A stretch of DNA of 64,000 bases from Tritrichomonas musculus (lineage: Eukaryota; Parabasalia; Tritrichomonadida; Tritrichomonadidae), in contig JAPFFF010000005.1 in assembly GCA_039105265.1 (NCBI GenBank), forward strand, positions 3,085,501-3,149,500, written 5' to 3'. The notes beneath the pieces were generated by a model. That model saw only the letters and a list, made by a program, of their open reading frames with translations. It was not told the DNA's origin and did not search any database. Position numbers and translations under genes: made by a program. Shown here in pieces: positions 38,401 through 50,390 of the stretch; within the stretch, counting starts at the first letter, position 1; each line of letters begins with the position of its first letter.

Positions 38401-41400
38401 TACCAACAGGCCAGTGGATCTTCTTTGCTTATTCAATCTCTTTGAAACCTGAAGGATTAGCACTAGTTCATTTTTTCATCAATTTAGAAGATGCTGGTAA
38501 TTTCAAGATTCAAAATTTAATATTTGATTTCACCAATACAAAGGTTAATTTAATTGTTGGAGGTGGAAATGTTTCAGCTACTTCAAATATTGGTAAAATG
38601 GCTTCAGCTTCATTCTCACCTTTATTAACAAATGATCAAATTAGGAACATATATGAGAATGGAATCTGTCGATATGAACCACAGTTTTCTTTCCAAATTT
38701 ATGACTTCTTCTTGTCTTTCTATCCTCATGGTGTTAATTCAGTAACAGCCTTCATAAGGAAATTGATTAAGCAATCTTCAATAGATGTCATTTTCCCACT
38801 TCTAAATGATTCACTTGTAGCTTTTCCTGATGGAACTCCATTTACTGGACAATTTGATCAAACATTGCAACTTTTCCGCTCTTTTCTTCCTTTTTCAATT
38901 GATCTGCAAAAAAATTTCTGTGAGAAAGGCGGACCTGCACTTTTAGGTTACATGATTCAAAGTCGTTGGACTTCCCAATTTACATATAAAACATATGTCC
39001 AATTTTATCAACTTCTTGAGAACATTAAATATGAAGATTTACAGATCCAACTATTTAGGTATATTTTGATCAATTTTGATATTCTTTGTCTAATTGAAAG
39101 TGATTTTCATATGCGAATATTAAGACATTGGGAACAAATATTATATCCGACTTTTGGATATTTGTCAAAGATTGTCTATAATATTCATTTTCTTTTGTCT
39201 GCTTTGAGATCTTTTTATTGGTATGAAGCTGTAGAAAGTCAAGCAGTATTAAAGACAAATCGAAAAGAATTTAATATTGTCTTTTGTCGTAAAAAGATAC
39301 AAAATATTATTATAAAATACATAGAAGAGGATGGACTTGATTCTGATGCATTCTTGACTCTTTTGTCACATATCATGAGCTGTAAAGATGATAGACAAAC
39401 AACTGATATGATGAACTTCTTGGTAACATTATTATATTCATATGGTGACAAATTCAAGTTCAAAATCGAATCAATTGACTTTTTGCCATATTTAACGGCA
39501 TTTTTCTTAATTCAAAACAATGACATAAACATTCTTTCTATATCAATCATTGCTGCTTTGAGATCAAACAACTTGATTTCTGATAAATATGTCCTAGATT
39601 TCATTGATGGCCTTATTTTAATATTGCCAACTGATCCATCCTTCCCAGTTCAAGAGATGTTCAACATTTGTTACGAAGAGAAGAAGAACTGTAGTGCTCT
39701 TTATCCACTTTGCTGCATCTTGGCTATGAAATTGAAAGGCGATCCATTTAACAAGTTGATTCAAGATCTGAAAGTTGAGCATGGATGGGTTTGGCCTTGT
39801 AAATTGACCATTTGTGCTGATGCTGATCAAAAAAGAGATATTTTAAACTTCTTGATTATTACTTCTGATGAACAAAGATGGTTGGGAATCTTTGTCTTCT
39901 TTGATCTTCTCTATTTTGATCGTGAATCAAATGAAGAAGTGAAATCTATTTTGATTTTGATGCTTTGCAATGACATTCTTAAAAAGTCAATTGAAATGAC
40001 GTCTTCTTCGATGAACATCTTTTATAAATTGGCTGAATTTTTCATTCTTTTTAGAAATGAAAGATTGACAAATGAAGCCAAAAAAGAATTTTCTTATCAA
40101 GAATGGAACAAAAGAATCTTAACATTAAAACCAGACTATCCTAATTATAAATTTGGTTTAAGATTCGATTCTGATGGAAAATGGATTGATTTGGAATTGG
40201 CAAAGTATATCATTACAACTTTTCTTCAGAACCAAAATCAAGAAAATTTGAATTTCTTTTTACTTCTTATTTCTTATGTAAAGATGTATTCAGAAGAAGA
40301 TATTAATGGTTATGTTTCATCACTGCAAATGAATCAAGCTGATAAAGACAAGTTCATTAAATCAGCAGGGAAACCAGAAATAGAAAAGAATTTCTTCTCT
40401 GATTATGGAAATTCATATGAAAAGTTCTTTAATAATGAATTTCCTGACTTTATAACAAGATATTCAAATCTTTATAGTAAGTTTTATAATTATGCTCAAC
40501 GTCGTGAAAAGACAGCATTATATAAAATTACTCCTGATTTTGAGAAAATAGAAAATGTTGCAATTTCTCAAATTAATTCATTTTATGCTGGTCATGAAAG
40601 AGCAGTGAAGAGCCAAAATATGATGTGGAACTCAATTTGGTTCCATCAAACTTTACATTGTGGCCCATGGGAAAATAATTCCAATGTTGAAGATCAGAAA
40701 GAAATTTTGAATAGGTTTGTTCGAGATACAAATTCATGTTTTGGATTGGTTCCTTTCAAAATTGCTCGCAGTTTTCAACCTTTAATATATGAATTAAATG
40801 CAGGAATTGTTCAGAATAATGTTGTGGTGCAAATGCCTTGCAGTGTTTTAATGAATGATGATATTTTATTTTCATCTTTCGAAATAACTAATGAAGCTAT
40901 AATGTTTCGATTCCAACTTCTTCGTTCATTTGTTTTTAATTTCCCAACAATTACTTTCATTTTTGTAAATAAAAATATGAATACTCTTCAGATATTCTCT
41001 GCAGCAGGTACAAATATTTGTGCCAAATTTACCCCAGAAGATTTGAATAATGCTGTTAATTCGCTTGAAATGGTCAAACAAGCATCGAAAATGCCAAATC
41101 TTGCTTTCTTTTTCAAAGAAGAATCTTTTGAAGCATTTAATAGTGATGATTTCCGGAAAATATGCACTAAACGTTGGTCAATGAGGAAAATTTCGAATTA
41201 TGAATATATATTAATATTAAATTTCATTAATGGAAGAACATTTAATTCACCTGATATCTATCCAATCTTTCCATGCCTCTTTGATAGCAAAGGGAAAACA
41301 AGGAAAGATTTGGGAAAAACTGTTTTCGGATATGATCGTTACAACGATAATCATCTTCCATTATCCAAAGAAATGGTTGTTCGATTCTTCAAAAAGTTCA

Positions 41401-43082
41401 ATCAAAAAGAAATTGATGATAGCAATGAGAAGCCATTAGAGGAAATAGGTGAGGCTGTTCCCGAACTTTTTGCAATGACTGAGTTAACTTCTCCAGAGAA
41501 TGCTTATACAAGCAGGAAAGTACTTGAATCTGATGAGGTTACAGTTAATTTGCATAAATGGATTTCACTAGTCTTTTCATCAGAAGGGTTGAAGTTAATT
41601 TCACGTGAAAACGGATTTTGGCCACTTTTTAACGGCCTGCATCCATCTCGATCAAAATCAAAGTCAAGAAGCTTATTATCGAAGAAAATTGGTGCTGTTT
41701 CGATAATTCATGATGGTGAGATTCCTGAATCAGCGTTATCTACATCAATATGTTCAGCTATGATTTACGAAAAATCACCTCGTGAATATGTTGTAACTAT
41801 GATAATTGTTCAAAATGATAGTCAATTCATGCATCAACAGCAGCTTGCCATTTTCATTGAATCAACAATTATTAATGAATCTAGAAAATCATTCATGATG
41901 AAGAATGTTACTCTTTCTCTTCCAGAACTTTTATCACCTACACCACCATCATTAACGCCAGCTCCATCTTCCAACTCAATCCTTTCAACTTCCAATACTC
42001 GAGCATCTTCATTTTCTCTCTCATTAGGCAAAATTGGTAGCTTTGGTAGCAGTAGTAATAGTATTCTCAATATGTCACTTTCAGAACCATCCATCAATTT
42101 CCGACATTCCGAAATCTTTTCTGATAATTTCTTCAGCGATAGTTTTAATGAGTATGAAACAAATTGCAGCTCAAAATCTGTTTTATTAGCTGAAGGCTTA
42201 TGCCAATTCTTAATCACTTCATCTTACAAGTCAACTAATGATGATGCTGATTTCACATCAATGAGCATGATTTGTTCACTTAATATTTCAGCTCTAGCAA
42301 AAAATGATTTGTCATCAATTTCGCAGGATGAAAATATCCAGCAGTTTAATGAGTCACAGCAAGAGAAGCAGAAGCAACAGAAAAAAATGCAAGAAAAACA
42401 GCAGCAAAAGCAAGAAAAACAAGAGAAGCAGAATCAACCAACATCGCAATTGATTCTGAAGCGGAAATCTATAAACATAACAGCTGTTGCTTCAGATGGA
42501 CTCTTTTCAGCCATCGGTTTTGATAATGCGATGCTAATTGTCTATATGAAATGGGAACAAATGTTTCGTCTGCAGCTTTATCGGGAGTCAATTACAGCCA
42601 TTGCAATAAGCGCAACGAGCCACATTGTTGTTTGTACAATGAAGGACAATTCTATTGTTATTTGCTCTCTTGTATCTGGTACGATTATTGATATAATTGA
42701 TGTTTCACCTAGAATACCAAATAAAGTGCTCATTTCTCCTTCTTGGGGATTTATTAATGTTTATTGCACTGAAAACATTAATAAATGTACAAAGGACTTT
42801 TTGCATTTGTATAACGTAAATGGAAAATTGATAAGAGCAAAACCAATTGATTTCCAGGTTGATTTTTGGTATTCTTGGAAGTCGTATGGTGGATTTGATT
42901 TCTTGGCAATTGCTGATAAGAATGGAAGTATTTATTGTTGCGAAAACTTTTATATAAACTCGATTCAAAAAATGTTGTCGACAAATGGTAATATTATCGC
43001 TTTCCATTATTCAAATGAATCTGGTGTTTTGTCTGCTATTTTGAGTAATGGTGAACTTTTTATGATACCTTTTGCATCTTAG
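35480..43082 (+). CDS. large BEACH-domain protein (about 2500 aa) with an apparent frameshift at its start
   Basis: Domain order, by residues from the first in-frame ATG (35871): helical solenoid 1-770; LamG/concanavalin-like 775-925 (HGLTFTAWLF...); solenoid; PH-BEACH-like about 1640-1745; BEACH about 1765-1930 (TKRWSMRKISNYEYILILN, GRTFNSPDIYPIFP); a Gln/Lys-rich linker; weak WD-type strands 2200-2400. BEACH proteins (LYST, neurobeachin, LvsA type) act in vesicle and lysosome traffic. The frame is open with coding-like content back to 35481 but lacks an ATG there. A good initiator and ATG at 35480 lie one base out of frame next to a five-T run (35484-35488). A sequencing error or recent mutation of one T would explain this and give 2533 residues. 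Confidence 0.88.
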
Positions 43083-43224
43083 GTTTTTATTTATTTTATT
43101 AACTTGTGGATTGTTTTATAAATGATTTTTATTTTTATTCAAAATTCAATACATTTAATTTTGATGTTATAAATTTTTATATAAAAAAATATTTCACATT
43201 AAACTTCATATTTAATTTATTAAT

Positions 43225-44667
43225 CTATAAAAACAATGAATATGTATATAAAATTGGAGGAATCATAACAAATGGTAATGTTAAGTTATCAATTTGTGAT
43301 GTAAAAGCTTCATCGAGTGCTCCAAGCAAAGAAGGAATGGCTAAGCATAGCAAAGTCTGTAATGAAAAATCAATATTTAGGCTGGCTCCTTCAAATTGAT
43401 GAACAAACAATAAAGTTATAAATGTACCAAAGAAGGCGCCAATAGTTCCTTCAATTGATTTCTTTGAGCCAGGCCATTTATGTTTCCCAAAATTAACTCC
43501 AACTATAGATGCAACAGCATCGCCAACAGCCAAAACGCTAATTCCGCATGTATGAATAGCAAGGCCTCCAGGAATGTCGTCCCTTGCCATTAAAACAGGT
43601 AATCCAAGACCAAGTAAAAGGAAAAGATGAGTCAATATAAGTTCTCCTCGATCTCTTTCATCTATAAAATCTTCCACGTAATTTGATATTAATGTGTAAA
43701 CAAAAGGAAACTTAACAATTCGTAAGCTTTCAACAAAAAGGAATAGAAATATGGCGCCACTAATGCAAAGACGAAGAAATTGATAATCAATTAAAACAGG
43801 TGGAACAAATACAAGAAATGCCATTAAATGGAAAAATTTGCGTTGAACAATACGTGGAAACCTTTCGAGCCCTTTCCAAAAAACCGAAAGTAAGAGAAAA
43901 ACAACGACAACGATACCGCAATATACTAAGAGAACAATTCGATTAATATTAAAAATGTAATGGAAGACTTCACCGATATCGAAAATTGAGAAGATTAAAG
44001 GAAAAACAAGAATAAAAATGCAAATTGGTTTTCTAACCAATAATGATAAAGTTAGACAAATAATTCCTGAAACTATAAAAACTGATGAAAATCTTTGAAT
44101 TCCTTCTGCATTAAAAATATGAAATACAGGAAGACTTGATAGTGTAGATACCATAATGCATTCACCAATTGTGAAAGATGATGGTGCATATTTCATTAGA
44201 ATAGTTAAAACGAATAAGCTCATAAAAACAGAAATGATTATAATTAAAATCATTATTGTTGATGATAAATTCACAGTGGAATAAGGCGTTATTGAATATA
44301 CTTTGATGATAGCGAAAATTATAAATAATGGAATGATTGGAATAAACCTAATGTCTAATGTTGGGATTCCATTACGATTAAGAAGGAAGAGTACATCAAT
44401 GATAATGGATACTATAATGCAGATATGAAATGAGTTGGCTTCAAGAGAGCCAAGGGCTGCAGTAACTGCTAATGAACCACAAACAATTCCATCACCTGCA
44501 CCGTGTCTAAATGATTTTCGAATATTAGAGAATTGATTTATCCAGGATAATATAAAATGCAATAAGAGAAATCCTACGTCAGCATAATCATTTTTTCGAA
44601 ATCTAAGCGCTGCAGCAAAAAATAAGCAGATAGACCATGTAAGTGAATCAAGAAATTCAAGATTCAT
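43225..44667 (-). CDS. DOLK: dolichol kinase (480 aa)
   Basis: A polytopic membrane protein of 12-14 spans. The C-terminal third has the CTP-binding signature of the dolichol kinase family: VLAVGDAVASIVG, then GKHKWPGSKKSIEGTIG (about residues 376-412), corresponding to the DxxAsixG...Kt.EGt block of yeast Sec59 and human DOLK. The enzyme phosphorylates dolichol with CTP at the ER membrane to make the lipid carrier used for N-glycans and by dolichol-phosphate sugar-dependent GT-C enzymes. Two GT-C-like genes lie in this window. The length is normal (Sec59 519, human 538). TCATATT, 9-15 bases upstream of the ATG (44676-44682, minus strand), is a good initiator. Its 3' end faces the BEACH gene 142 bp away. 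Confidence 0.87.
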   Translation of the reverse strand: MNLEFLDSLTWSICLFFAAALRFRKNDYADVGFLLLHFILSWINQFSNIRKSFRHGAGDGIVCGSLAVTAALGSLEANSFHICIIVSIIIDVLFLLNRNGIPTLDIRFIPIIPLFIIFAIIKVYSITPYSTVNLSSTIMILIIIISVFMSLFVLTILMKYAPSSFTIGECIMVSTLSSLPVFHIFNAEGIQRFSSVFIVSGIICLTLSLLVRKPICIFILVFPLIFSIFDIGEVFHYIFNINRIVLLVYCGIVVVVFLLLSVFWKGLERFPRIVQRKFFHLMAFLVFVPPVLIDYQFLRLCISGAIFLFLFVESLRIVKFPFVYTLISNYVEDFIDERDRGELILTHLFLLLGLGLPVLMARDDIPGGLAIHTCGISVLAVGDAVASIVGVNFGKHKWPGSKKSIEGTIGAFFGTFITLLFVHQFEGASLNIDFSLQTLLCLAIPSLLGALDEAFTSQIDNLTLPFVMIPPILYTYSLFL

Positions 44668-46222
44668 AAATCCAAAATATGATTTTTAAAAAGGGATCGA
44701 CTCTCTCAAATTTTTTGGATTGAAAAATAATAATATCTTAAAAATTAAATATTCTTTCTATTTAATAAATTTTTAAATCAATATTAGATAAAATCTATAT
44801 TCATTTAATATATCTTAAAAATCAAAATATTTGTTATTTATTCCATAAATCATTAAAATAAGTGTTTATATTATAATATTTGAGGTTTTTTCTTAAATTA
44901 TTTATTAATTACATTATTTATTTGTAACTTGAAATATAATAATAATTTTTAACAAATTATATATATGATATTCAAGAAATTTTTGTTTTTTATAAATAAA
45001 AATTTTGAATTAAGAATTGAATAAAATGCTAGTTTTTGAAAAAATTATTTTGATAATATCAGAATTTTGAAAATATATTATATTATTTAACAAATACCTA
45101 TTTTTTGGATAATATATTAGTAATATCATCATATTAATGATAATATATTTGTTATATATAATATATATTATATATATTATATATATTATATTTATATTAT
45201 TATAAAATATTAATTTAATATTTTTATTCAGTTTATTTGTATATCACAATTATAATAACGTATTGATTCAATTTTATATTTCATAAATAAATTTATCTTA
45301 CATGATATTTAATTAATAACTTTTTAATTAATTTAAAAGATGTAAATAAAATTATAAAAAAAGAATATATGACATGAATGTTACAAATTATTTATATATT
45401 TGGATATTTACAAATTCCCAAAATCTCTTTGAATGGTGGAAATTAGATAATAACTCAAAAGTATTTTCAAAAGTAAAACTTTTTCTGTTTTTATTTTAGT
45501 GAAATATCTCTATTTTGGCTAATAGAATCAGCTTCATATTTAAAATTGCATCATGTTATTGATAATGCCAATATTATTTATTATTATTTTTTTATAATTT
45601 TAGAATTTGATAACCGCCAAACGTCGAACCCTTTTGATTTTTATCTTTGAATTTTTAATATGCGTATATCTTATTAATAAGAATGCAAAAATCAATAAAT
45701 TTATATATATTGGTCTTAAAAAATGAAATCATATGTATTTTTTTATGCTTTATAAAAATTACACATGATAACTATTTTATCGATTCTGGATATTTTGAGG
45801 AATTAAGAAATTTCTTTTAAAAAAACGCCATTATTTCATGAAAATTATATTCAAATAGGCATACAATGTAATATTAAAATATTAATATTATAATAAATGA
45901 TATAAAATCAAATATTTTCCTCTTAAAGATAAAATTTATTGATTTATTTAAAAAACTTAATCCAGTGATTGAAGGGTTTTCCTTTTGAATTTTATTCCAC
46001 TTTTTCATAATTTACATAAATTAAAATGATGTGAATATTTTCATTACAAAATAAGAATATTTTAAATTGGTTGCTTATCCTACATATTACTTCACTGCAT
46101 AATTGATGAATTGTTTTTTTAATAAAAGGAGTTAACTGACATACAAAAGTTGTGTAAGATTGAATGCTATCAATCGATTTTTTAAATTAAATTTTTTCAA
46201 TTATTATATCTTATTATTTTTG
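44668..46222. other. 1.5-kb AT-rich gene-free region
   Basis: Holds the dolichol kinase initiator at its left edge and an (AT)-rich microsatellite around 45155-45210 (TATATTATATAT repeats). ACTTTTTC at 45999-46006 (GAAAAAGT, minus strand) is the only promoter-type motif before the subtilisin gene. No supportable gene. Confidence 0.55.
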
Positions 46223-49183
46223 ATGCTAAGCATTCTATTTCTCGCATATTTTACTTTTATCCAAAGACTTAAGCAAGATGAAGGATATACTTTTTCAACT
46301 ACTGATAACAAAGAGATCAATTTAATTAAAACTAGCCATTATTTAAACAGTATTAAGAAAGATCAAAAAAATTGGTATTATGTTCACTTTCTTACAAATG
46401 ATTTATCAAGAATTGCTAAAAGTATATCAATTCAATCATCAGACATGATTTATAAAAATACATTTCTCCTTTACCTTTCTTATGAGCAAATATCGTTGAT
46501 TTCTAATATATCTTTTTCCAAGATACTTGACCCAGAAGATAAAATTAAAGAAGAAAGCGGACCACTTGAAAAAGCACAATATTTATTAGTTTTTGGTTCA
46601 CACAATTTTGTTCCTGAACAAAATTCCAGGCACTACACAATCATATCAAAAAGGAACAGTAATTCTTACCTTATAAGTTTTAAAGATAACTCAATGCAAA
46701 AAAAACAATACGTTGCTAAAATTTTAGCAGAAAATCCTTCTGTAAAATCCATTGTAACATATTCTAAACCAGTTCTTAAGAATAATTTGATGACTGGATA
46801 TACACAAAAAAACACCCACCAATATTCTAAAGATGAAAAATCAGGTATTTTATATATAAATCGATATTTGAATGAAAAAGGATTTACTGGAAAAGGACAA
46901 ATAGTTACTGTTGTTGATTCTCTTGTAGATTTTCATCATGCAATGTTTAATGATGATAATGCCACTTTTGATGTGAAAACACATTTAAATCACCGTAAAT
47001 TTGTTTATTATGATTATCTTGGAAGTGTTGAAAGCTTGGAAGATGAAATAGGTGAAGATGAGCATGGTACTCATGTTGCAGGAACAATTGCAGGCGAAAC
47101 TACTTGTGAATCAAATGAACAAGGTTTCAATTTATTTAATGGAAATGCTCCAAAAGCTAAATTAATATTCTTCAATATAAATACATTACCAATAATCGAT
47201 TCAGAGGTTGCAATAATGGATCAGTTTAAGTCACGAATCTCATCAAACAGTTGGGACTACAACCAATATTCAGATTCAGGTAATTTTGAATATGGACAAG
47301 GAGCGTATCAGAATCCTCAAGTTGTATTTATTTTTGCAGCAGGTAACGAATATACTAATGGAAACTTCACTGTAGATGATCCTTCAGGCTCAAAGAATGT
47401 TATTTCAGTTGGTGCAATTGATGACTTGCTCAATACAAAACGAGTATCTAGATTCCAACTTGTAGATGATAGTTCAATTTACTTAGACGCCGAACAGCTA
47501 TCTCTTATAGATCCATTTTATACCGGAACTATGGGAACCGACAACATTAGCGATATTTATGTTTTCAATGCCGAGGAAACTAATAATTGCGATTTATTTG
47601 AAAAGCGAAAAATGTTTTTCGGCTATGCCACGAGCCGAGAGAAAGCCAGCTGGATTGACAAATGTTTTCTCTATTTTGCAAAAGGTGTCTTTGTATCCAC
47701 TGAAATCGAAAAAATAAAAGAATTATTAGAGCATTCAAAAAGTTCTCAGGTATCCATTATTGATATTACACCTGTTAATTCTACTAAACCAGCCCAGCAC
47801 TCTTCATTTTCATCAGGAGGACCAGGAAACAAAGGCGCAATAAAGCCAGATTTGATGGCAGGAGGCACTCGAATTTTGAGTGCTAAATCGGTCGAAGGAA
47901 GTCACTCTTTTCACGGTTGCAGAGAAAACGGAATAAGCGATGTCACGTCGATGGATGGTACTTCCCAAGCCACTCCAAATGTAGCTGGCGCTACTGCCTT
48001 GATTCGTCAATACTTTGAAGACGGCAACTGGACAATAAAGACCGTTCCATCTCCTGTTGACCTAGATGGTGTCACCATGCGAGCTCTTCTTATCAATTCA
48101 TGTTCCCATCCACAAGACAAGAAGACACCTGATGTCTTATACGGCCATGGTGTTGTTGATTTATCAACAATCCTACCTTTTGATGGTGAATTTGGTGTCC
48201 AAATTACAAATCAATACACAAATCCAAATCATCCATCAATTTCCGAATACGGTCATAAAGTGGCCAAATTTACTCTCAATTCCAAGAAAAGGAAGCTTCA
48301 AGTAACTCTCTCTTATTTGGACAGTATGCTCAACGCGCACTCGCCAATCTTACTAACACACGACCTAGATCTTGTTGTCGTCTCGCCTTCCGGAAAAGTT
48401 TACCAAGGAGATCATATTGAAACAGGTGACTCACAGCATCTTTCCACCAATGAAAAAGTTATCATTGATCCTGAAGACCTCGAAATTGGCGATTACAGTG
48501 TTCATGTCTACAGTGGTGCTTTTCTTGACTCTGATCTAAATGATAACAATAACCAAAACTTTTCAGTTGTTGTTTCAGGTAACATTGAAAACGGCTATCT
48601 ATTATTTTCAGATGCAGATAAATGTACCGGATGTGATGAGTGTCATCCAGATCATCCATTGCAATGTAAATGTGATGACTCGTCCTTCGGTGCCATTTGT
48701 CAAGCTCATGCCACAATTGAGAAGCATGAATCTTTTTCATTAACACTGAAAGCGCATGAAATTCGAAGAATAATGATCAAAGAGAAGAATTTCATCTACA
48801 AAATTAATCCAATTAAAAATGTAGAAGTTGAAGGTGTTGATGATGAACATGGTTACTCAACTGTCTGGATTGACAAGAAATGTCACCTTGAACTTGGAAT
48901 GCATGAAGAATATCTTGGTAACTTTTTGAAAAATAAGACGTTAAAGACTGACATTAATTATGGTGGAACTAGAATGTGCATTACTATTTTTAACAACAAC
49001 TTTATTGATGCTACCTTTAATGTTAAAGTGGATCATAAAAGTAATATGATGTATCTTTATATCGGAGTTGGTTGTTTCGCAGGAGTTGTGCTCATTATAA
49101 TAATAGTTGTCGTTGTTGTTAAGACAAGCAAAAAGCAAAAATTGAAAGGAAACGGTTTTGTTGAAATTAAATCAGTGAATTAA
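46223..49183 (+). CDS. membrane-anchored subtilisin-like serine protease, family S8 (about 986 aa)
   Basis: The catalytic triad is complete: Asp in VTVVDSLVD (about residue 231), His in EHGTHVAGTIAG (about 284) and Ser in MDGTSQATPNVAG (about 581). The oxyanion Asn is in FAAGNEY (about 375). The 210 residues before the Asp fit a prodomain. A beta-rich region follows the catalytic domain, then a Cys-rich stretch (CTGCDECHPDHPLQCKC), a single transmembrane helix of Ile/Val near residue 925-945, and a basic tail, so the enzyme faces outside or the lumen. Trichomonads have a family of such surface subtilisins. The frame is open 21 codons further upstream but begins at TTG; the ATG at 46223 leaves a short hydrophobic leader. 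The start is uncertain. Confidence 0.93.
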   Translation: MLSILFLAYFTFIQRLKQDEGYTFSTTDNKEINLIKTSHYLNSIKKDQKNWYYVHFLTNDLSRIAKSISIQSSDMIYKNTFLLYLSYEQISLISNISFSKILDPEDKIKEESGPLEKAQYLLVFGSHNFVPEQNSRHYTIISKRNSNSYLISFKDNSMQKKQYVAKILAENPSVKSIVTYSKPVLKNNLMTGYTQKNTHQYSKDEKSGILYINRYLNEKGFTGKGQIVTVVDSLVDFHHAMFNDDNATFDVKTHLNHRKFVYYDYLGSVESLEDEIGEDEHGTHVAGTIAGETTCESNEQGFNLFNGNAPKAKLIFFNINTLPIIDSEVAIMDQFKSRISSNSWDYNQYSDSGNFEYGQGAYQNPQVVFIFAAGNEYTNGNFTVDDPSGSKNVISVGAIDDLLNTKRVSRFQLVDDSSIYLDAEQLSLIDPFYTGTMGTDNISDIYVFNAEETNNCDLFEKRKMFFGYATSREKASWIDKCFLYFAKGVFVSTEIEKIKELLEHSKSSQVSIIDITPVNSTKPAQHSSFSSGGPGNKGAIKPDLMAGGTRILSAKSVEGSHSFHGCRENGISDVTSMDGTSQATPNVAGATALIRQYFEDGNWTIKTVPSPVDLDGVTMRALLINSCSHPQDKKTPDVLYGHGVVDLSTILPFDGEFGVQITNQYTNPNHPSISEYGHKVAKFTLNSKKRKLQVTLSYLDSMLNAHSPILLTHDLDLVVVSPSGKVYQGDHIETGDSQHLSTNEKVIIDPEDLEIGDYSVHVYSGAFLDSDLNDNNNQNFSVVVSGNIENGYLLFSDADKCTGCDECHPDHPLQCKCDDSSFGAICQAHATIEKHESFSLTLKAHEIRRIMIKEKNFIYKINPIKNVEVEGVDDEHGYSTVWIDKKCHLELGMHEEYLGNFLKNKTLKTDINYGGTRMCITIFNNNFIDATFNVKVDHKSNMMYLYIGVGCFAGVVLIIIIVVVVVKTSKKQKLKGNGFVEIKSVN

Positions 49184-49445
49184 TATTTCAATTTTTTTTT
49201 TTCATTTTTTTGATTAAAGTGAAAATTAAATTTATTTGCTTGCTTGCTTTATTTTGCTAATTTTTTTTGTTTTTGTATTTTTGCTTACTATAGAACCAAT
49301 TAAGATTTAATTAATTTGCATTACAAAGAAATATGTAAGGAAGAGCTGATATATTTTGTAGATTTTAATTAGATATTCAAAAAACTATGAATTGAAAAAT
49401 TAAAGATAAAAAGATTTGTATTATTATTATTATTATTGAGCATAT

Positions 49446-50283
49446 TTAAAAGATGTTACAACACTTCGATTTTGTGAGACTTTCATATTCTTCTTTTGCT
49501 TCTTTATGGCCTCTGCCAGCAGTCATTTTGAAATACTTAATTGCTTTTTTTTTGTTTTTATCCATACTTTTGCCTTTTAATAGTATACTTGCATAATTGT
49601 AAATTGCTGGCACATTTCCTTCTTCAATTGCTTTTGAATTATATTTGATTGCAGAACTTTTATTTATTTCAATTCCTTGACCTTTTCTTAGATTGTTCGC
49701 GTAACTATTCATTACTTGAGAAATGCAATTATCAGCAGCTATTTGATAAAAGATAGCTACTTGTTTTAGACATTCAGTGCCACATTCTTTAGATATCAAA
49801 AGATCGGCGAAATTATTCATTGCTAAGTAGCTTCCTCGGTTAATTGCCTTCATATAATATATTGTAGCTTTTCCTTCATCTACTGGTATTCCTTCACCTT
49901 TGGCGTTCATATCAGCGTAAATTACTATTGAAATTCGGTGATCATGGTCATCTACCATTTTATGATAATAAGCAGTTTCAATCTTGTTTACAGGAACTAA
50001 TTCACCATCTCTTAGCATGTTTGCATAATTGTACAATGCTGAGGGATATTTTTGCTCAATTGCTTTTTTAAAAATTGAATAGATTCTTGTTTATCAACTG
50101 AAACTTTGTAAAATTCATCACCTTTTATAACAGCATAATGGTTGGATACTCTTCCATATCCGAGATCTGAAGCAGCTTTTAAAGATTAAGACTTTCGCTA
50201 TTATTCTTATTAACCCCTTTGCCATCTAATTGTGATGTTGTATGATTGTACAATCCGACTAGGCTTCCCTTATCACTAGCCAT
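49446..50283 (-). pseudogene. Sel1-repeat protein gene, frameshifted
   Basis: Tandem Sel1-like repeats (alpha-alpha, about 36 residues) are coded throughout, for example KGEGIPVDEGKATIYYMKAI, GQGIEINKSSAIKYNSKAIE and DKNKKKAIKYFKMTAGRGHK. The natural ATG is at 50283 (MASDKGSL), but the frame changes near 50185-50195 and again at a T/A homopolymer near 50062-50075, so it is not one open frame. The largest open piece is 49446-50036. Both breaks lie in homopolymers and could be sequencing errors, otherwise this is a recent pseudogene. The protein ends KCCNIF, a CaaX-like prenylation motif that is unusual for Sel1 proteins. Sel1 repeats serve as adaptors, as in ERAD and signalling. Confidence 0.75.
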
Positions 50284-50390
50284 TTTAATAAATTTATAAA
50301 AGTTCAAAAACTAAAATATCAATTTAATTATTTAAACAAACAAAAAAACAGAAACTACTATTAAAATAAAAAGGATGGTGATATGGTTAT

